Positions 26,899 through 36,382 of a stretch of DNA of 64,000 nt are shown here, piece after piece. Source of the DNA: Mesorhizobium sp. (GTDB lineage: Bacteria; Pseudomonadota; Alphaproteobacteria; Rhizobiales; Rhizobiaceae); assembly GCA_004017535.1 (NCBI GenBank), contig SAJS01000019.1, positions 1 to 64,000 of the forward strand. The letters run 5' to 3'. The translations under genes and the position numbers were made by a program. Within the stretch, counting starts at the first letter, position 1. The number at the start of each line of letters is the position of its first letter. Below the pieces are notes generated by a model. The model worked only from the letters and a program-made list of their open reading frames with translations, made no database searches and was not told where the DNA came from.

Positions 26899-29342
26899 AC
26901 CTTTCGGAATATCGAAGCAAAGCCGACCGGCTTGCCGACCATCTACCCTGGGCTGCCTTGGTGGCGCCCGGCATCGTGCTCAACAAGGACGGCAGCTTTC
27001 AGCGGACGTTGCGGTTCCGCGGCCCGGATCTCGAAAGTGCGACGGAGGCTGAACTCGTCGGCATTTGCGCCCGGGCGAACAATGCTCTCAGACGCCTTGG
27101 CTCTGGCTGGGCATTGTTCTTTGAGGCCGAGCGCACAGAAGCGCTGGGCTATCCGAACTCGCATTTTCCTGACGCCGCGTCGTGGCTGGTCGACGAAGAA
27201 CGCCGCGCTGCTTTCGAGGGGAAGGTAGCGCACTACGAGAGCCGCTATCATCTGACCTTGGTGTTTATGCCACCGCCGGACGCCCAGGCGCGCGCAGAAA
27301 GCGCGCTCGTCGACTCTCATTATTCCCGAGGAGAAAGAGACTGGCGCCAGGATCTGGCGAGGTTCCGTGACGAGACCAACCGCGTGCTCGATCTCTTCTC
27401 GGGTTTCATGTCCGAAGTACGCGTCCTCGATGATGCTCAGACGTTGACCTACCTCCACGGCACGATTTCGCCTCGTCGCCATCCTATCATGGCCCCGGAA
27501 ACGCCGATATATCTGGATGCAATCCTGGTCGATGCGCCGCTTACCGGTGGCCTGGAGCCGATGCTGGGTGAGCAGCATCTTCGCACACTGACCATCCTCG
27601 GCTTTCCGAACCTCACCCGGCCCGGAATCCTCGATACCCTCAATCATCAGGATTTCGCCTATCGCTGGATGACGCGCTTCATTCCGCTCGAGAAAACGGA
27701 AGCCACGAAGACGCTGACGCGATTGCGCCGGCAGTGGTTTGCCAAGCGCAAATCGATCGTGGCAATCCTACGCGAGGTCATTACCAACGAGCCGGTCCCG
27801 CTTGTCGATAACGATGCCGACAACAAGGCGCTCGATGCCGACGAAGCCCTTCAGGCATTGGGCGGTGATCATGTGAGTTTCGGCTATCTCACCACCACCG
27901 TGACGGTGTGGGGCGAGGATCGCCAAGCCGCTGCAGAGAAGCTTCGCGCGGTCGAGCGCATCATCAATGGGCTCGGCTTCACCACGATCCGAGAAGGCGT
28001 CAATGCGGTCGAGGCTTGGCTCGGCTCATTGCCTGGCCATGTCTACGCTAACGTTCGCCAACCGCTCGTTCATACATTGAACCTTGCCCATCTCATGCCG
28101 CTGTCGTCGGTTTGGGCCGGTCCTGCGACAAACGAGCATCTCGCGAAAGTCACCCAAACCGAAGCGCCACCGCTTTTCGTTGCCGAGACCAGTGGGTCGA
28201 CACCGTTTCGGCTTTCCACCCACGTCGAAGATGTCGGCCACATGCTGGTTGTTGGTCCGACCGGCGCCGGCAAGTCGGTTCTGCTTGCTCTGATTGCTCT
28301 GCAGTTCAGGCGCTATGCCGGCGCCCAGGTTTATGTCTTCGACAAAGGCAATTCGGCCCGTGCTGCAACACTTGCCATGGGTGGAGAACACCACGCGCTA
28401 GGAGCGGACGGTTCCCTTGCCTTTCAGCCACTGCGCAGCATCAACGACCAGGCTAGCCGAAGCTGGGCGGCCGAATGGATCGCCAGCCTTGTTGCCCACG
28501 AGAACGTCACCGTCACGCCGGAGGTGAAGGAGGCTATTTGGTCAGCGCTGGCCAGCCTTGCCACCGCGCCGGCGCAGGAACGCACACTGACCGGTCTTTC
28601 GGTCCTGCTTCAATCCAATGCGCTGAAGACCGCATTGATGCCCTACACGCTCGACGGTCCCTTCGGCCGCCTGCTCGATGCCGATCATGATGGGCTGGCC
28701 TTGTCGGATGTGCAGTGTTTCGAGACCGAGGAGTTAATGCACAGCCAAGGCGCTTTGCTGCCGGTGCTTACCTATCTGTTCCAGCGACTTGAGGAACGGT
28801 TCGACGGACGGCCCACGCTGATCATGCTCGACGAGGCGTGGGTCTATCTCGACAATCCGCTGTTCGCCGCCCGCATCCGCGAATGGCTGAAGGTGCTGCG
28901 AAAGAAGAACGTGTCGGTTGTCTTCGCTACGCAGTCGCTGGCTGATATCGCGGGCTCTGGCATAGCGCCGGCAATCATCGAAAGCTGCCCGCAGCGCATT
29001 TTCCTTCCCAATGATCGTGCCGTGGAACCCCAGGCGCGCACAGCCTACGAGCGCTTCGGTTTAAGCGAGCGGCAGATCGAATTGATCGCCCGCGCCACGC
29101 CGAAGCGTCAGTATTATCTGCAATCGCGCCGCGGCAACCGTCTGTTCGAGCTCGAGCTTGGCCCCATCGCTCTTGCGCTTTGCGGTGCTTCCGATCCGGC
29201 CACGCAGACTCTGATCGACAGGATCATGTCCGAAGACGGGCAAGGCAGCTTTGCCTCGCAGTTCCTGATCGCGCGCGGCCTCGATTGGGCCGGCGAACTT
29301 CTCAAGCAATTCCCTCAACCAGACAAGGAGCAATTCTCATGA
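26892..29342 (+). CDS. trbE: TrbE, VirB4-type secretion ATPase
   Basis: An 816-residue ATPase of the type IV channel. The N-terminal CagE/TrbE domain (about 40-240) is followed by the ATPase domain with Walker A GPTGAGKS near 456-463 and Walker B IMLDEAW near residue 642. The start MLNLSEYRSKADRL at 26892 is the family start, although the frame is open well upstream. The stop overlaps the trbJ start. Confidence 0.96.
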   Translation: MLNLSEYRSKADRLADHLPWAALVAPGIVLNKDGSFQRTLRFRGPDLESATEAELVGICARANNALRRLGSGWALFFEAERTEALGYPNSHFPDAASWLVDEERRAAFEGKVAHYESRYHLTLVFMPPPDAQARAESALVDSHYSRGERDWRQDLARFRDETNRVLDLFSGFMSEVRVLDDAQTLTYLHGTISPRRHPIMAPETPIYLDAILVDAPLTGGLEPMLGEQHLRTLTILGFPNLTRPGILDTLNHQDFAYRWMTRFIPLEKTEATKTLTRLRRQWFAKRKSIVAILREVITNEPVPLVDNDADNKALDADEALQALGGDHVSFGYLTTTVTVWGEDRQAAAEKLRAVERIINGLGFTTIREGVNAVEAWLGSLPGHVYANVRQPLVHTLNLAHLMPLSSVWAGPATNEHLAKVTQTEAPPLFVAETSGSTPFRLSTHVEDVGHMLVVGPTGAGKSVLLALIALQFRRYAGAQVYVFDKGNSARAATLAMGGEHHALGADGSLAFQPLRSINDQASRSWAAEWIASLVAHENVTVTPEVKEAIWSALASLATAPAQERTLTGLSVLLQSNALKTALMPYTLDGPFGRLLDADHDGLALSDVQCFETEELMHSQGALLPVLTYLFQRLEERFDGRPTLIMLDEAWVYLDNPLFAARIREWLKVLRKKNVSVVFATQSLADIAGSGIAPAIIESCPQRIFLPNDRAVEPQARTAYERFGLSERQIELIARATPKRQYYLQSRRGNRLFELELGPIALALCGASDPATQTLIDRIMSEDGQGSFASQFLIARGLDWAGELLKQFPQPDKEQFS

Positions 29343-30064
29343 TGCGGCGACGCCTTCTCTCCGGCCTGATCACCGTTTCCCTGATCGCCAAGCCTATGGC
29401 CGACTATGTGCAGCCCGCGTACGCCCTTATCGTGTTCGATCCGTCCAATTATGCGCAGAACGTGCTGACGGCCGCGCGCGCATTGGAGCAGATCAACAAC
29501 CAAATCCAGTCGCTGCAGAATCAGGCGACCATGCTGCAGAACATGGCGCGCAATCTTCAGCGTCTGGATTTCTCTTCCGTTGGCCAACTCACCGGTTCGC
29601 TCCATCGCATCGACGGCTTGATGGACCAGGCGAGTGGCCTCAGCTTTGATCTGGGCAAGCTTCAAGACCAGTGGCGCAGCCAATATCCGGAAAGCTACGA
29701 CGCCACGATCAAAGTCAGCGATGTGGCGAGTGCTGCGCGGGAGCGTTGGCAAACCGCCATGCAGGCGTTCCGCCAGACCATGGGTGTCCAGTCGCAAATC
29801 GTCGAGAACGTCCGCGCCGACGGCGATCTGCTCGCCGATCTCGTCAACCGCAGCCAAGGGGCGGCCGGTGCGCTTCAGGCAAGCCAGGCCACCAACCAGC
29901 TGATGGCGCTTTCGACAAAACAGCAGATGCAGATCCAGACGCTGCTCGCAACGCAGTTTCGAGCTGAGGCCGAGGATGCCGCCCGCAAGGCCCAGTCAGA
30001 CGAAGCCGCCCGCGAGATGACGAAGCGGTTCTTGGGTACCGGCTCGGCTTATCCCGGCAATTAA
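29339..30064 (+). CDS. trbJ: TrbJ, VirB5-like periplasmic protein
   Basis: A 241-residue secreted protein with a cleavable signal (about 1-30, ending near YALIVFDPSN) and a long helical region (SNYAQNVLTAARALEQINNQ and after). It resembles VirB5/TrbJ minor pilus-tip proteins. Two adjacent ATG codons (29339 and 29342) are possible starts; both overlap the trbE stop. No trbK entry-exclusion gene follows, as is usual in these ICEs. Confidence 0.9.
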   Translation: MMRRRLLSGLITVSLIAKPMADYVQPAYALIVFDPSNYAQNVLTAARALEQINNQIQSLQNQATMLQNMARNLQRLDFSSVGQLTGSLHRIDGLMDQASGLSFDLGKLQDQWRSQYPESYDATIKVSDVASAARERWQTAMQAFRQTMGVQSQIVENVRADGDLLADLVNRSQGAAGALQASQATNQLMALSTKQQMQIQTLLATQFRAEAEDAARKAQSDEAAREMTKRFLGTGSAYPGN

Positions 30065-30097
30065 TCACGAGTTCATCACGACGAGAAAGGCAGCGGC

Positions 30098-31420
30098 ATG
30101 AACGACCTTGGCGTCATCGATCGCTTCATGGAGACCTTCATCCGCTACATCGACAGCGGGTTCGGTCTGCTATCGGGCGACCTCGCCTTCCTCACTACCA
30201 TTCTGATCGGCATTGACATCACACTTGCCGGCCTGGCGTGGGCGCTCGGCGACGAAACCAGCGTTCTCGGCCGGCTTGTCCGCAAGGTGCTCTATGTTGG
30301 CGTCTTCGCCTTCATTCTGAACAATTTCAAGAACCTCGCCGATATCGTTTATCGTTCTTTTGCCGGTCTCGGGATTAAGGCGTCGGCCGGCAATCTGTCG
30401 GCAGACAATCTCTTGCGCCCGGGCCGCATTGCCGCGACCGGTTTCGAAGGTGCTTGGCCAATGCTTGACCAAGCCAGTCAGCTCCTGGGCTTCCCGGAAA
30501 TCTTCGGCAACGCACTGACCATCTTCGTGCTGCTGATGGCCTGGTTCCTGGTTATCATCGCCTTCTTCATCCTTTCCATCCAGCTTTTCATCACCATCCT
30601 AGAGTTCAAGCTCACCACGCTGGCAGGTTTTGTTTTGGTTCCATTCGCACTTTGGAACCGTTCAGCGTTCCTGGCCGAACGCGTGCTCGGCCATGTTATC
30701 TCGTCAGGCATCAAGGTGATGGTGCTCGCCGTCATTGTCGGTATCGGCTCCACGCTCTTCGGGGAGTTCGCTTCCGCATTGCAAGGCAAGGAGCCGGATC
30801 TTGCCGGTGCCATGTCCCAGGTACTGGGCGCACTGGCACTGCTTGGCCTTGGCATTTTTGGGCCGGGGATCGCGTCGGGTCTTGTCTCAGGCGCACCGCA
30901 GCTTGGGGCGGGCGCCGCCCTCGGCACGACCGCGGCGGCAGCGGGTGTATCACTCGTTGCTGGAGGCACAGCATTTGCTGGCGCGCGTATGGCAACCAGC
31001 GGCGGTCTCGCCGCCATCCGAGCCGGCACAACAATGGGATCGGCTGCTTCCACGTCATGGCAGATCGGGCGCGCAACCTCGCCCGACGCTGGCCTCTCCG
31101 GTGTGGCTGCTGGAATGCATGGTGTAACCAGTGCAGCTGGCGGCGCCGCTATACGCATAGCGCGATCCGCCACTGCAAGTGTTGGGCGCAACGCCGATGC
31201 CGGGCGCGATGCCGCGTGGACCGCGACCGGCGGCGCGCCGACAGCGTCAATGACCGAACGCTCTGCCGGTTCGGCCACTGTTTCGGCGCCGACGTGGGCA
31301 AGGCGCCTACGTTCTGAACAGACCGCCCGGGCAAATCGCCACGCTGCCATGCAAGCTGTCCGAGACGGAGACCGGCCGGGAGGCAGCGCCAACCCCTCTC
31401 TCAACGACAAGGATGACTAG
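30098..31420 (+). CDS. trbL: TrbL, VirB6-like polytopic membrane protein
   Basis: A 440-residue inner-membrane channel component. Residues 1-290 contain at least six hydrophobic segments; the centre has a long one (FVLLMAWFLVIIAFFILSI). The C-terminal 150 residues are Ala/Gly/Ser/Thr rich and low in complexity, typical of TrbL tails. A 33-base gap separates it from trbJ, and trbF begins at the very next base after its stop. Confidence 0.93.
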   Translation: MNDLGVIDRFMETFIRYIDSGFGLLSGDLAFLTTILIGIDITLAGLAWALGDETSVLGRLVRKVLYVGVFAFILNNFKNLADIVYRSFAGLGIKASAGNLSADNLLRPGRIAATGFEGAWPMLDQASQLLGFPEIFGNALTIFVLLMAWFLVIIAFFILSIQLFITILEFKLTTLAGFVLVPFALWNRSAFLAERVLGHVISSGIKVMVLAVIVGIGSTLFGEFASALQGKEPDLAGAMSQVLGALALLGLGIFGPGIASGLVSGAPQLGAGAALGTTAAAAGVSLVAGGTAFAGARMATSGGLAAIRAGTTMGSAASTSWQIGRATSPDAGLSGVAAGMHGVTSAAGGAAIRIARSATASVGRNADAGRDAAWTATGGAPTASMTERSAGSATVSAPTWARRLRSEQTARANRHAAMQAVRDGDRPGGSANPSLNDKDD

Positions 31421-32152
31421 ATGCTCTTCAAGCGACCCGTGCACCGTTACGGCAAAACACCCGAACCGGTCACGCCGTATCAAAAAGCCGCCCAACTGTG
31501 GGACGAGCGCATCGGCTCATCTCGACTGCAGGCCAGGAACTGGCGGATCATGGCCCTTGGCTGCCTGGCCTTGGCGACCGGGCTTTCCGGCGGACTCGTA
31601 TGGCAGTCGATGCAAAGCCGTGTCGTGCCTTATGTCGTCGAGGTCGATGGCTTCGGCGAGACGCGCGCCGTCGCGCCGGCGGTCCGGAATTATGAGCCCT
31701 CGGATGCTCAGATCGCCTGGCATCTCGGCCGCTTCATCCAGAATGTCCGTTCCGTTTCCACCGATCCGGTTTTGGTTCGGCAGAACTGGTTGGCAGCGTA
31801 CGACTTTGCTAGCGATCGCGCAGCGCTCTTCCTCAACGAATACGCCAAGGCGAACGACCCCTTCGGTCAGATCGGAACGCGCAGTGTTTCGGTACAGGTC
31901 ACCAGCGTGGTCAGAGCCTCCGAAAGTTCATTCCAGGTCAAATGGACCGAGCAGGTGTTTGAGCGCGGAAGCCTTGCCAGCACGATGCGCTGGACTGCGA
32001 TCCTCACGATCGTGATCCGCTCGCCAAGCAATACGGATCAGCTGCGCAAGAATCCGCTCGGCGTCTTCATCAATGCCATTGACTGGTCACGCGAGCTCGA
32101 CAGCGCCGTCCCAGCCCCCCTTTCTCCGACGGAGTCCACCAATGAAAGGTAA
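31421..32152 (+). CDS. trbF: TrbF, VirB8-like channel scaffold
   Basis: A 243-residue bitopic protein: a short cytoplasmic lead (NRYGKTPEPVTPYQ-like), one membrane helix at about 42-62 (MALGCLALATGLSGGLVW), then the periplasmic VirB8 domain with NPLGVFI near the end. It nucleates the inner-membrane complex. It overlaps trbG by 11 bases. Confidence 0.94.
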   Translation: MLFKRPVHRYGKTPEPVTPYQKAAQLWDERIGSSRLQARNWRIMALGCLALATGLSGGLVWQSMQSRVVPYVVEVDGFGETRAVAPAVRNYEPSDAQIAWHLGRFIQNVRSVSTDPVLVRQNWLAAYDFASDRAALFLNEYAKANDPFGQIGTRSVSVQVTSVVRASESSFQVKWTEQVFERGSLASTMRWTAILTIVIRSPSNTDQLRKNPLGVFINAIDWSRELDSAVPAPLSPTESTNER

Positions 32153-33179
32153 AATGTCACCGATTCGTGCCGTGCTGATCCTATCGGTGTCGGCAGCGGT
32201 CGTTTCCGCTTGTGCATCGAAGAAGGTGCCGCCGCCTGAGATTTCCTATGACGCTGCCGACTTCAAACCGGCCGCGATCGAAAAAGCGCCGGAGAGGCCG
32301 ATTAGAATTGTCGAGGTGCCAAAACCACTGCCGCTGCCTGGCCAAATGCAGCCCGAGCCCGGCAAGGCCGAGGACAAGCGCCCTCCTGAAGAACGCGTCG
32401 CTGATGCCAACAAAGCCGCGACCCAGCAACCCACCAAGTACGGGTATGTTAATGCAGTGCAAGTCTACCCCTTCACCGATGGCGCGCTTTATCAACTCTA
32501 TGCCGCGCCGGAGCGCGTGACCGACATCGCTCTGCAGCCGGGCGAGAAACTAACCGCCGTGTCGGCTGGCGACACCGTGCGCTGGGTCATTGGCGATACC
32601 GCAAGCGGCACCGGTGACAATCAGCGCACCCATGTTCTGGTAAAACCCTTCGCGCCGGGTCTTGCCACCAATGTCGTCATTACGACGGACCGGCGGACCT
32701 ATCATTTGCAGCTTCAAAGCACCGAGAAGACCGCAATGGCGGCAATCTCCTGGACCTACAGCCAAGACCAGATCATCGCGCTTCGCCAGCGCAATGCTCA
32801 AGCCGAGGCAGTTACACCGGTCGCGTCGAACATCGCGCTCGAAAACCTTCGCTTTCGCTACTCAATCAGTGGCGACACACCGCCCTGGAGACCGACGCGA
32901 GCCTTCGACGACGGCAGCAAGGTCTATATTGAGTTCCCTCGTCGCATAGATCAGGGCGAGGCGCCACCACTCTTCATCGTCGGCGCAGATGGGAGCAGCG
33001 AGCTCGTCAACTATCGCGTGCGCGGCAACTATTACATCGTCGATCGGCTCTTCGCCGCGGCCGAACTTCGCCTCGGCACCAAGCGGCAGCAGGTGATCCG
33101 CATCAGCAGGATTGACGGCAGGCAACCGCAACGGCGGATCTCGCTCTTTCGCGGCAGCCGGCGAGGTGAGGGCTCATGA
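32142..33179 (+). CDS. trbG: TrbG, VirB9-like outer-membrane core protein
   Basis: A 345-residue periplasmic protein. The N terminus is a lipoprotein signal: hydrophobic stretch, then VVSACASKK, with Cys25 the likely lipid site. The VirB9/CagX domain fills residues about 110-340 (VNAVQVYPFTDGALYQLY; VNYRVRGNYYIVDRLF). With TrbI it forms the core channel. ATG 32142 is preferred to longer open frames because it leads into the signal peptide. It overlaps trbI by 4 bases. Confidence 0.94.
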   Translation: MKGKMSPIRAVLILSVSAAVVSACASKKVPPPEISYDAADFKPAAIEKAPERPIRIVEVPKPLPLPGQMQPEPGKAEDKRPPEERVADANKAATQQPTKYGYVNAVQVYPFTDGALYQLYAAPERVTDIALQPGEKLTAVSAGDTVRWVIGDTASGTGDNQRTHVLVKPFAPGLATNVVITTDRRTYHLQLQSTEKTAMAAISWTYSQDQIIALRQRNAQAEAVTPVASNIALENLRFRYSISGDTPPWRPTRAFDDGSKVYIEFPRRIDQGEAPPLFIVGADGSSELVNYRVRGNYYIVDRLFAAAELRLGTKRQQVIRISRIDGRQPQRRISLFRGSRRGEGS

Positions 33180-34390
33180 TCGAAAATTCCCGCTCTGGCA
33201 TCCCGCCGAAACTGGATCCCGAGGAACTGCAGCTTCGGGCCTCTCCCCGCCGCGTGGTGCGGTTCAGGCGCGGTGTGATCATCGCTATCGCAGCGCTCGG
33301 ATCCGGCGCTGTCTTCGGCGTTACCATGATCGCCCTCCAGGGGCCGGCCCTTCGCATCAGGGATCAGGCGGAAGATCTCTACAACACTGAGCGCAAACCA
33401 ACCGCCGAGGGACTCGATACGCTTCCCCATGACTATTCCGGCATGAAGCCAAAGCCTCCCGTCCTTGGGCTACCTTTGCCGGGCGACCTCGGCCGCCCCA
33501 TCCTCGAGCGGCAGCGCCAGCTCGGCATCGTGCCGGGCCAAGACATCTCGGCCGAGGAGCAGCGTCTAGCGCAGCAGGCGATCGAAGCGCGTGAATCGCG
33601 GGTGCTTTTCCGCGTCGAAAATCGAGCTCAACAGACAGATGTCGGAGAGAGCGTGCAAACTGCTCAGCATCCATTTGAGGCGCTTCCCCAATCCGAAGCA
33701 GGACGCGCGTCAGCCTCGGTGGCGGCGGCGGAAGGCGACCAGAACAATCAGCAGCGAAAGCTTGATTTTCTCAGCCAGCGGAGCACTGGCGGGATCTACA
33801 ATCCGCATGCGCTTCAGACGCCGATCTCGCCATATCAACTGATGGCTGGCAGCGTGATTGCCGCCAGCCTGATCACCGGCATCAATTCCGATTTGCCGGG
33901 CCTTGTCGTCGCGCAAGTCACCGAAAATGTGCACGACACGGTCACGGGCAACATATTGCTGATTCCGCAGGGCTCACGTCTTATCGGCGTCTACGACAGC
34001 GTCGTCGCGTTCGGGCAAAAGCGAGCGCTGCTGGTCTGGCAGCGCATTCTGCTGCCCGACGGCTCGTCGGCCGAAATCGACAATCTGCCCGCGAGCGACA
34101 CCGCCGGCTACGCAGGGCTGGAAGACAAAGTCGATTTCCACACTTGGCAGATGATCAAGGGAGTGGCGCTTGCCACATTGCTCGGTGTCGGCACAGAATT
34201 CAGCCTCGGCGAAAACGAGAGCGATCTGGTCAAGGCGATCCGGGAATCAGCCCAGCAGAACGCCAGTCGAGCCGGCCAGCGCATCACCGAAAAAAACCTC
34301 AATATCCAGCCCACCATCGTCGTCCGCCCAGGTTGGCCACTGCGCGTCATCGTGCACAAGGACATCGTGCTGCGGCCATACGCCAGTTGA
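33176..34390 (+). CDS. trbI: TrbI, VirB10-like channel protein
   Basis: A 404-residue protein that spans inner membrane and periplasm. One membrane helix is at about 38-57 (GVIIAIAALGSGAVFGV), then a proline-containing linker, then the VirB10/TrbI domain at 210-400 (SPYQLMAGSVIAASLITGINSD; LIPQGSRLIGVYDS; a C-terminal RVIVHKDIVLRPY). It completes the trb set in the order B C D E J L F G I. Confidence 0.95.
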   Translation: MIENSRSGIPPKLDPEELQLRASPRRVVRFRRGVIIAIAALGSGAVFGVTMIALQGPALRIRDQAEDLYNTERKPTAEGLDTLPHDYSGMKPKPPVLGLPLPGDLGRPILERQRQLGIVPGQDISAEEQRLAQQAIEARESRVLFRVENRAQQTDVGESVQTAQHPFEALPQSEAGRASASVAAAEGDQNNQQRKLDFLSQRSTGGIYNPHALQTPISPYQLMAGSVIAASLITGINSDLPGLVVAQVTENVHDTVTGNILLIPQGSRLIGVYDSVVAFGQKRALLVWQRILLPDGSSAEIDNLPASDTAGYAGLEDKVDFHTWQMIKGVALATLLGVGTEFSLGENESDLVKAIRESAQQNASRAGQRITEKNLNIQPTIVVRPGWPLRVIVHKDIVLRPYAS

Positions 34391-34402
34391 GCAGGAGTTA
34401 TC

Positions 34403-34645
34403 ATGGCTGACCTGAAACTTGGAAAACTTCCGGACCGAACAGCTTCGAAGATCACCATTACCGTCAGCGCGGAGCTGAGCCAAACACTCAAGGAGTATGC
34501 TGCACTTTACCGTCAGACCTATGGTCAGTCTGAAACCGTGGCAGAACTCATCCCTTTCATGCTGGCGGCGTTTCTGGAAGGCGACCGAGCCTTTGCCAGG
34601 GCCAGAAAAGAACGTCTGCCGACGGAGCTTGCCGGAAAATCGTGA
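34403..34645 (+). CDS. DUF2274 family protein
   Basis: An 80-residue protein following trbI by 12 bases, beginning MADLKLGKLPDRTASKITI. Its homologues consistently lie after trbI in rhizobial and other alphaproteobacterial trb operons. The strand plus two helices recall ribbon-helix-helix proteins, so a regulatory or assembly role is possible but unproven. Confidence 0.85.
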   Translation: MADLKLGKLPDRTASKITITVSAELSQTLKEYAALYRQTYGQSETVAELIPFMLAAFLEGDRAFARARKERLPTELAGKS

Positions 34646-34734
34646 CTCCTCCGCTAGGGCAGCTGGAACATTGCCTAGCTGTCGCGACCTACCTGCTCCT
34701 CGCGAAGCATAGGATCAAACCCCTTGGAATGTAG
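34642..34734 (+). pseudogene. Short relic similar to the hypothetical gene at 51289
   Basis: A 30-codon frame overlapping the DUF2274 stop encodes LEHCLAVATYLLLAKH, close to LECCLAVAAYLVIRH inside the hypothetical protein at 51289. The rest of that protein is missing here. I read it as a fragment of a longer gene, cut off when the fix block was joined to the trb operon. The similarity is short. Confidence 0.4.
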
Positions 34735-34880
34735 GTATGCGCAAGAGAGGATGTGGAAGGAGATACCGCGCAACAGCCTAAGTTTGCATTTTCGATTTGA
34801 TGCGGTAGTCGCCTATGAGCGGTCAAAACGAACGCAGCTGGTTCGCCGATCGACCAAACGGCGAGCGCACTGTGCTTTGC

Positions 34881-36230
34881 TCAGACCGCCACCGAGTGCC
34901 TCGCCGTTCCCCCTTTGAAATATGTATCGAACTTGGCCGCGATGGTTCGAATGAAGGGGCGACTTTCAGTCCGTACGAGGAAACTGTCACCATCGAATTC
35001 AAGCGCTCGGGCAGGATCGTGGAGTGCGATGGACCTCGAGCGATGAAGGAGCTGCTCGCCGGCTTTGCCGAACCGCTCCACCAGATCGACTGCCGAGAAG
35101 GCAAAATCACACATCAGCCGCTCGATGATCCAGCCACGGACGCGATCGTCGTCGGAAAGGGCAACGCCGCGGACGGCAGCCAACCCGCCATCCGCAACCA
35201 TGCGCCCGTACCCGGCAGTCGAAGCCATGTTTTGCACGTAGCCTTGGCGAAAACGACCGATGGACGAAGGGCCAAGTCCGATCAGTGTCGGGCAGCGATC
35301 CTCAGTGTAGCCCTGAAAATTGCGATGCAAAACCCCTGCGCGGGCCGCTATGGCCAGCGCATCGTCGGGCTTCGCGAAATGATCGAGTCCTATTGCCTCA
35401 TATCCCTTGGCGACAATTGCCCGCGCCGCGAGTTGAGATTGGGCGAAACGCTCAGTGGGACTCGGCAGCCATGCCTCGTCGATCATCGTCTGATGCTTCT
35501 TGAACCAGGGCACATGTGCGTAGCCGAACAGGGCCATCCGGTCTGGCTCCAAGGTCAGTGCCTGCGCCACCGTGGAACAGATCGTCTCGCGTGTCTGATT
35601 CGGGAGCCCGTAGAGCAGGTCCAGATTGACCGATTCGACGCCCCGCGAACGAACCCCGTCGACGACTGCCTTGGTCTGCAAAAAACTCTGCTCACGATTA
35701 ATTGCTTTTTGCACTTGCGGATCGAAATCCTGCACGCCGAGGCTCGCCCGGGTTACGCCGATTTGAGCAAGTGCATCAAGGCGCGCCTTGTCCATGTCGT
35801 TGGTTTCGATTTCGATGCTGACCGTAGCATCCGGGAGAAAGTCGAAGCTGTCCCGCAAGGCCGCTCCAAGAGCAACCATATCATCGGGCCTCAGAATAGT
35901 TGGCGAACCGCCACCGAAGTGGATTGCACGGACATGTGCCTTGCCGCTCAGCAGACCGGCAATCGTGACGATTTCGGCATTCAGCGAGCGCAGATAAGCG
36001 GCCACCGGCTCATATTGGTGCGTCTGCTTGGTGTGGCAGGCGCAGAACCAGCAGAGCTTGTCGCAGTAAGGAATGTGCAGGTACAGCGAGATTTCGTCGC
36101 CGCTTTCCAGCGTCTCCAACCAGCCACGGTAAATGGCAGCATCGATCCCCGAATGGAAATGCGGCGCCGTCGGATAGCTGGTGTAGCGTGGGACGTTCTC
36201 GCTGAGTTTGACAGCTATTTCCGATTGCAT
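34881..36230 (-). CDS. hemN: Oxygen-independent coproporphyrinogen III oxidase HemN
   Basis: A 449-residue radical-SAM enzyme that converts coproporphyrinogen III to protoporphyrinogen IX without oxygen. It allows haem supply for the cbb3 oxidase in nodules. The CxxxCxxC cluster is Cys56, Cys60, Cys63 (PYCDKLCWFC), and the SAM-binding FGGGSPTIL follows. The family start MQSEIAVKLSENVPRYTSYP fixes the ATG at 36228-36230. A longer frame from 36314 exists, but it would place the anaerobox at 36285 inside the gene; the shorter start leaves that box at the right distance for activation. The C terminus (TARHSVAV) looks complete. Confidence 0.94.
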   Translation of the reverse strand: MQSEIAVKLSENVPRYTSYPTAPHFHSGIDAAIYRGWLETLESGDEISLYLHIPYCDKLCWFCACHTKQTHQYEPVAAYLRSLNAEIVTIAGLLSGKAHVRAIHFGGGSPTILRPDDMVALGAALRDSFDFLPDATVSIEIETNDMDKARLDALAQIGVTRASLGVQDFDPQVQKAINREQSFLQTKAVVDGVRSRGVESVNLDLLYGLPNQTRETICSTVAQALTLEPDRMALFGYAHVPWFKKHQTMIDEAWLPSPTERFAQSQLAARAIVAKGYEAIGLDHFAKPDDALAIAARAGVLHRNFQGYTEDRCPTLIGLGPSSIGRFRQGYVQNMASTAGYGRMVADGGLAAVRGVALSDDDRVRGWIIERLMCDFAFSAVDLVERFGKAGEQLLHRSRSIALHDPARALEFDGDSFLVRTESRPFIRTIAAKFDTYFKGGTARHSVAV

Positions 36231-36284
36231 CTCGCGTTCACCGTGTTGCCCGCCGGAACACTGCACGCATCGCTGAAGCAGACC

Positions 36285-36298
36285 CTGATCTCGATCAG
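36285..36298. promoter_or_regulatory. Anaerobox (FixK/FnrN site) between hemN and fnrN
   Basis: CTGATCTCGATCAG is a perfect palindrome matching the FNR/FixK consensus TTGAT-N4-ATCAA with both outer bases changed. Its centre is about 61 bases from the hemN ATG, so a start site 41.5 bases away falls 20 bases before the codon. It could also serve the divergent regulator gene at 36383. Confidence 0.75.
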
Positions 36299-36382
36299 CC
36301 GCGCTCATGGACAAACCGCCGCAGGATTTCTCTACCCTGGATGGGTATCCTGCCGGCAGTTAGGATCGGGTAAGGCGAACGC